Shown: positions 21,916 through 23,642 of the stretch, one piece after another | How the letters are laid out: each line of letters opens with the position of its first letter | Numbering within the stretch: the stretch's first letter is position 1 | Origin: CAZPLZ01 sp964587525 | Lineage (GTDB): Bacteria > Oederibacteriota > CAKKQC01 | Direction: 5' to 3' | DNA: 23,642 nucleotides | Assembly (NCBI GenBank): GCA_964587525.1 | Contig: CAZPLZ010000025.1 | Coordinates: forward strand, 1 to 23,642 | Made by a program: the position numbers and the translations under genes | The notes under the pieces: generated by a model | Databases searched by the model: none | Told to the model about the DNA's origin: nothing | The model's input: only the letters and a program-made list of their open reading frames with translations

Positions 21916-22524
21916 GCTGAGGAGCATCCGCGGGGTGAGCCGGCCGGTCTGGGTGTTCTGTCGGCTGGGATGGTACGAGACGAACAGCCGTGGCAGCCCG
22001 CCGGGAAGCGCGAATTCGGCACCGTGGCTGAACGGCAGCCGTTTGACCGGGTGTCCAGCGGAAGTAAGCGTGTCTAGGTAGCCATCCATGGCGATGCGGC
22101 CGAGCGCGAGCACGGCGCGGAGGCGGGGAAGCAGCGCCATCTCACGCAGCATGAAGGGCCGGCAGTTCAGGATTTCGCGGGGAGTGGGTTTGTTGTCTGG
22201 TGGGGCGCACCGGGCCACCGCAGTCATGTACGCGCCGTGGAGCTTCAGGCCGTCGTTCCGGTGTTCGCTTTCCGGTTGGTTTGCGAACCCGCTTACGTGG
22301 AGCGCGCGCATGAGAAATGAGGCCGAGCCGTCGCCGGTGAACATCCGTCCGGTGCGGTTCCCACCGTGTGCCGCCGGCGCCAGCCCCACGATGAGCAGCC
22401 GGGCCTGAGGGTCACCGAACCCTGGCACCGGCTTGCCCCAGTAGGTCCAATCTGTGTAGGCTGCCCGTTTCTCCCGCGCCGCGCGCTCGCGGTGACGGAC
22501 CAGCCGGGGACACTTCCGGCACAC
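21874..22524 (-). CDS. Uracil-DNA glycosylase, family 5 (UDGb)-like
   Basis: A 216-aa base-excision repair enzyme that removes uracil and related lesions from DNA. It shows GLAPAAHGGNRTGRMFTGD (motif A region), a central LNCRPFMLREMALL and the C-terminal motif SYHPSRQNTQTGRL, as in the family 5 enzymes of thermophiles and actinobacteria. N-terminal CRKCPRLV (Cys2 and Cys5) plus Cys at 108 (RCAPPDNK) and Cys at 120 (LNCRPF) can ligate a 4Fe-4S cluster. The GTG at 22524 is the only standard start near the expected beginning. The open frame continues upstream as ISLATLHRDICV with no ATG, GTG or TTG, so the true start could be a non-standard ATT (22557), or the protein is simply short at its N-terminus. 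Its 3' end is copied at 20503-20551. Confidence 0.9.
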   Translation of the reverse strand: MCRKCPRLVRHRERAAREKRAAYTDWTYWGKPVPGFGDPQARLLIVGLAPAAHGGNRTGRMFTGDGSASFLMRALHVSGFANQPESEHRNDGLKLHGAYMTAVARCAPPDNKPTPREILNCRPFMLREMALLPRLRAVLALGRIAMDGYLDTLTSAGHPVKRLPFSHGAEFALPGGLPRLFVSYHPSRQNTQTGRLTPRMLLSVLQRVRRFLHQRP

Positions 22525-22573
22525 GCAAATATCACGGTGGAGGGTAGCGAGCGAAATGGGGGGGAGGGGGGTG

Positions 22574-23263
22574 CTATTCGGGTGAGAGAGGACTTTTAAT
22601 GAGGCCGAATACGTACTCGTCGAGAAACTTATTCGCTTCGGCCAGGTTGGCCTTGAGGGTGTCCCACTGGCCCGCGGGGAGCGGTACCATGAAGGTCGCC
22701 GTGTTCTCTACAAACAGCTTCGTGCGATCTTGAAGGAAGGACTCCACTTTGAGGTCGTGCGTGGATAAATTGTCCATCTGCTGCGGTGGAAACACAAATC
22801 GCAGGCCAACCGAGGCAAAGCCTCGCTTCCAGCCTGCCAGGCGTTCGGCCGGAATGTGCACCACCTCATTGAGCAAAAATGACCGGCTGTCAGTCTGGCC
22901 GCCCAGCGGCAGGGTTTTGCGCAGGACGTGTGTTTGAGCCACGAACACCGGAATGGGGAGCACGGTGGTGACTTCCTTCAGGATGGCGATGAGCTGCTCG
23001 GTGGCAAACTCAACCGAACGGTTGGTGGGATCGAAGCTGACCGTGACCGCGTCCTTGCCAAGTGAGATCTTGATGGATTCTCCGGACTCGCGCGGCGGCG
23101 TGACTAGTTCCACCCCCTCGCCGACGATCAGGTAGTTGAAGGTCTCCATGGTCGAGAGCTGGTTGAAGATTTTTCGGAAGTGCGCAGCCTGGAGCTGCGA
23201 GGGAGGGTAGCGCAGCGTGCTGATCTGCGCGAGCAGGCTGGTGGGACCCAGAACGTTTTCCAC
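22574..23263 (-). CDS. Conserved-looking protein of unknown function
   Basis: A 229-aa soluble protein with alternating strand and helix character: YLIVGEGVELVTPP and AVTVSFDPTNRSVEFATEQLIAILKEV in the first half, then LRFVFPPQQMDNLSTHDLKVESFL and LAEANKFLDEYVFGLI at the end. No catalytic motif, signal peptide or membrane helix is visible. The general layout faintly recalls the sporadically distributed TIGR04255-type proteins, but I would not assign it. The start is taken as GTG at 23263, because a perfect TATAAT lies 6 nt upstream. The open frame continues further back, but that part overlaps the divergent methyltransferase gene. There is no Shine-Dalgarno. The downstream UDG gene is on the same strand, with about 49 nt between stop and start. 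Confidence 0.7.
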   Translation of the reverse strand: MENVLGPTSLLAQISTLRYPPSQLQAAHFRKIFNQLSTMETFNYLIVGEGVELVTPPRESGESIKISLGKDAVTVSFDPTNRSVEFATEQLIAILKEVTTVLPIPVFVAQTHVLRKTLPLGGQTDSRSFLLNEVVHIPAERLAGWKRGFASVGLRFVFPPQQMDNLSTHDLKVESFLQDRTKLFVENTATFMVPLPAGQWDTLKANLAEANKFLDEYVFGLIKSPLSPE

Positions 23264-23269
23264 GAATTG

Positions 23270-23279
23270 ATTATATAAT
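23270..23279. promoter_or_regulatory. Palindromic bidirectional -10 element
   Basis: ATTATATAAT is a perfect 10-nt palindrome that presents TATAAT on both strands: 23275-23270 leftward and 23274-23279 rightward. The leftward box is 6 nt before the GTG at 23263, and the rightward box is 8 nt before the GTG at 23288. Only 24 nt separate the two start codons, so both transcripts would be leaderless and initiation in one direction should exclude the other. Confidence 0.7.
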
Positions 23280-23287
23280 AGAAAAAG

Positions 23288-23642
23288 GTGGATCCCGCCC
23301 AACTTATCCCTGACGTTCCGGAAGCAACGGCGCCTGAGTCTTCCCCCGCTCGCTGCAAGCACTTTGGCTGGTGCGGCGGGTGCGCACGGCAGGACCTGAC
23401 GTATGACGCGCAGTTGAAGCTCAAGGAGTCCGAGCTTCGCACGATGTTGGGTACGTACGCGGCAGCACTCAGGCCCATCGTGCCTAGCCCCAGCCCCTGG
23501 TTCTACCGCAACAAGATGGAATTTGCGTTCGGCTTCGAGCGTGACGCCATCGCGCTGGGCTTAAGGCGCCGGGGGAAGTTCTACGGGGTGGTCAACCTGG
23601 AGGAGTGCTTCCTCATGTGTGAAGCCGTCCCAGGTATTTTAA
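23288..23642 (+). CDS. RumA/RlmD-type RNA (uracil-5-)-methyltransferase, 5' part only
   Basis: The gene runs off the window; 118 codons are visible. It encodes a SAM-dependent RNA uracil-5-methyltransferase of the RumA/RlmD/TrmA group, which modifies rRNA or tRNA. RCKHFGWCGGCARQDLTYDAQLKLKE supplies three iron-sulfur cysteines in the CxxxxxCGGC pattern. FYRNKMEFAFG is a family motif, and EECFLMC near residue 107-113 supplies the fourth cysteine. No TRAM domain precedes the cluster. GTG at 23288 is the first start after an in-frame TAG at 23279-23281, and the next candidates would cut off the cysteines, so the start is well defined. It has no Shine-Dalgarno, and TATAAT ends 8 nt upstream. The SAM-binding domain is outside the window. 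Confidence 0.9.
   Translation, partial: MDPAQLIPDVPEATAPESSPARCKHFGWCGGCARQDLTYDAQLKLKESELRTMLGTYAAALRPIVPSPSPWFYRNKMEFAFGFERDAIALGLRRRGKFYGVVNLEECFLMCEAVPGIL

Noticed and set aside
22558..22590. Fourth copy of the G-rich palindromic repeat
   Set aside because: It is G-rich and contains GGGTGAGAG, but lacks the inverted-repeat arms and the exact 26-base right end.

Overview
The window looks like a chromosome segment from an uncultured, Gram-negative, GC-rich bacterium. A Tat-exported Gfo/Idh/MocA oxidoreductase, a HEAT-repeat secreted protein with a jelly-roll-like tail, a ThuA-like protein, a sugar phosphate isomerase and a PhyH dioxygenase are the kind of gene content common in the PVC group and neighbouring candidate phyla. 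A PorV/PorQ-like barrel and a cargo with a FlgD-like C-terminal domain argue for an outer membrane. I cannot assign a phylum from sequence alone.

Layout. 1-8179: four exported or envelope proteins on the + strand (Gfo/Idh/MocA oxidoreductase, HEAT protein, seven-repeat propeller/DUF11 surface protein, PorV-like barrel with TPR tail). The first three each start just downstream of a copy of a G-rich palindromic repeat. 8135-9180: a 94-nt direct repeat of the PorV gene 3' end brackets a HTH-nucleotidyltransferase (MNT antitoxin-type) gene and the deleted remains of its HEPN partner. 9161-12026: a tiny membrane ORF, a GH1 beta-glycosidase and a divergent MFS transporter, probably a glycoside-use pair. 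12077-13108: tRNA-Ala(GGC) and a secreted PHB-depolymerase/feruloyl-esterase-type hydrolase. 13105-16487: a ribbon-helix-helix/coiled-coil protein, ThuA, and a translationally coupled PhyH-isomerase pair.

16552-20458: an operon of a 66-aa membrane protein, a LuxE-like acyl-protein synthetase, a LuxC-like acyl reductase and a class III aminotransferase. There are no luciferase genes. The chemistry suggests acid to aldehyde to amine. 20503-21915: a 49-nt perfect inverted repeat carrying the end of the UDG gene brackets a wrecked toxin-antitoxin locus: a 57-aa antitoxin, a PIN toxin whose start codon reads ATA, a possible comM scrap, a tandem-HTH gene and a fragment of a second HTH copy. 21874-23642: family-5-type uracil-DNA glycosylase, an unrecognised protein, and the 5' part of a RumA/RlmD-type RNA methyltransferase running off the window.

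Three themes stand out. First, two unrelated toxin-antitoxin-type modules are each flanked by a duplicated gene 3' end of about 14-15 codons plus stop. Second, several starts sit 6-8 nt after a TATAAT-like box with no Shine-Dalgarno sequence, implying leaderless mRNAs; one case is a palindromic -10 box serving two divergent genes. Third, the LuxE-LuxC-aminotransferase operon may encode an undescribed carboxylate-to-amine pathway. All functional statements come from reading motifs by eye; no database search was run.
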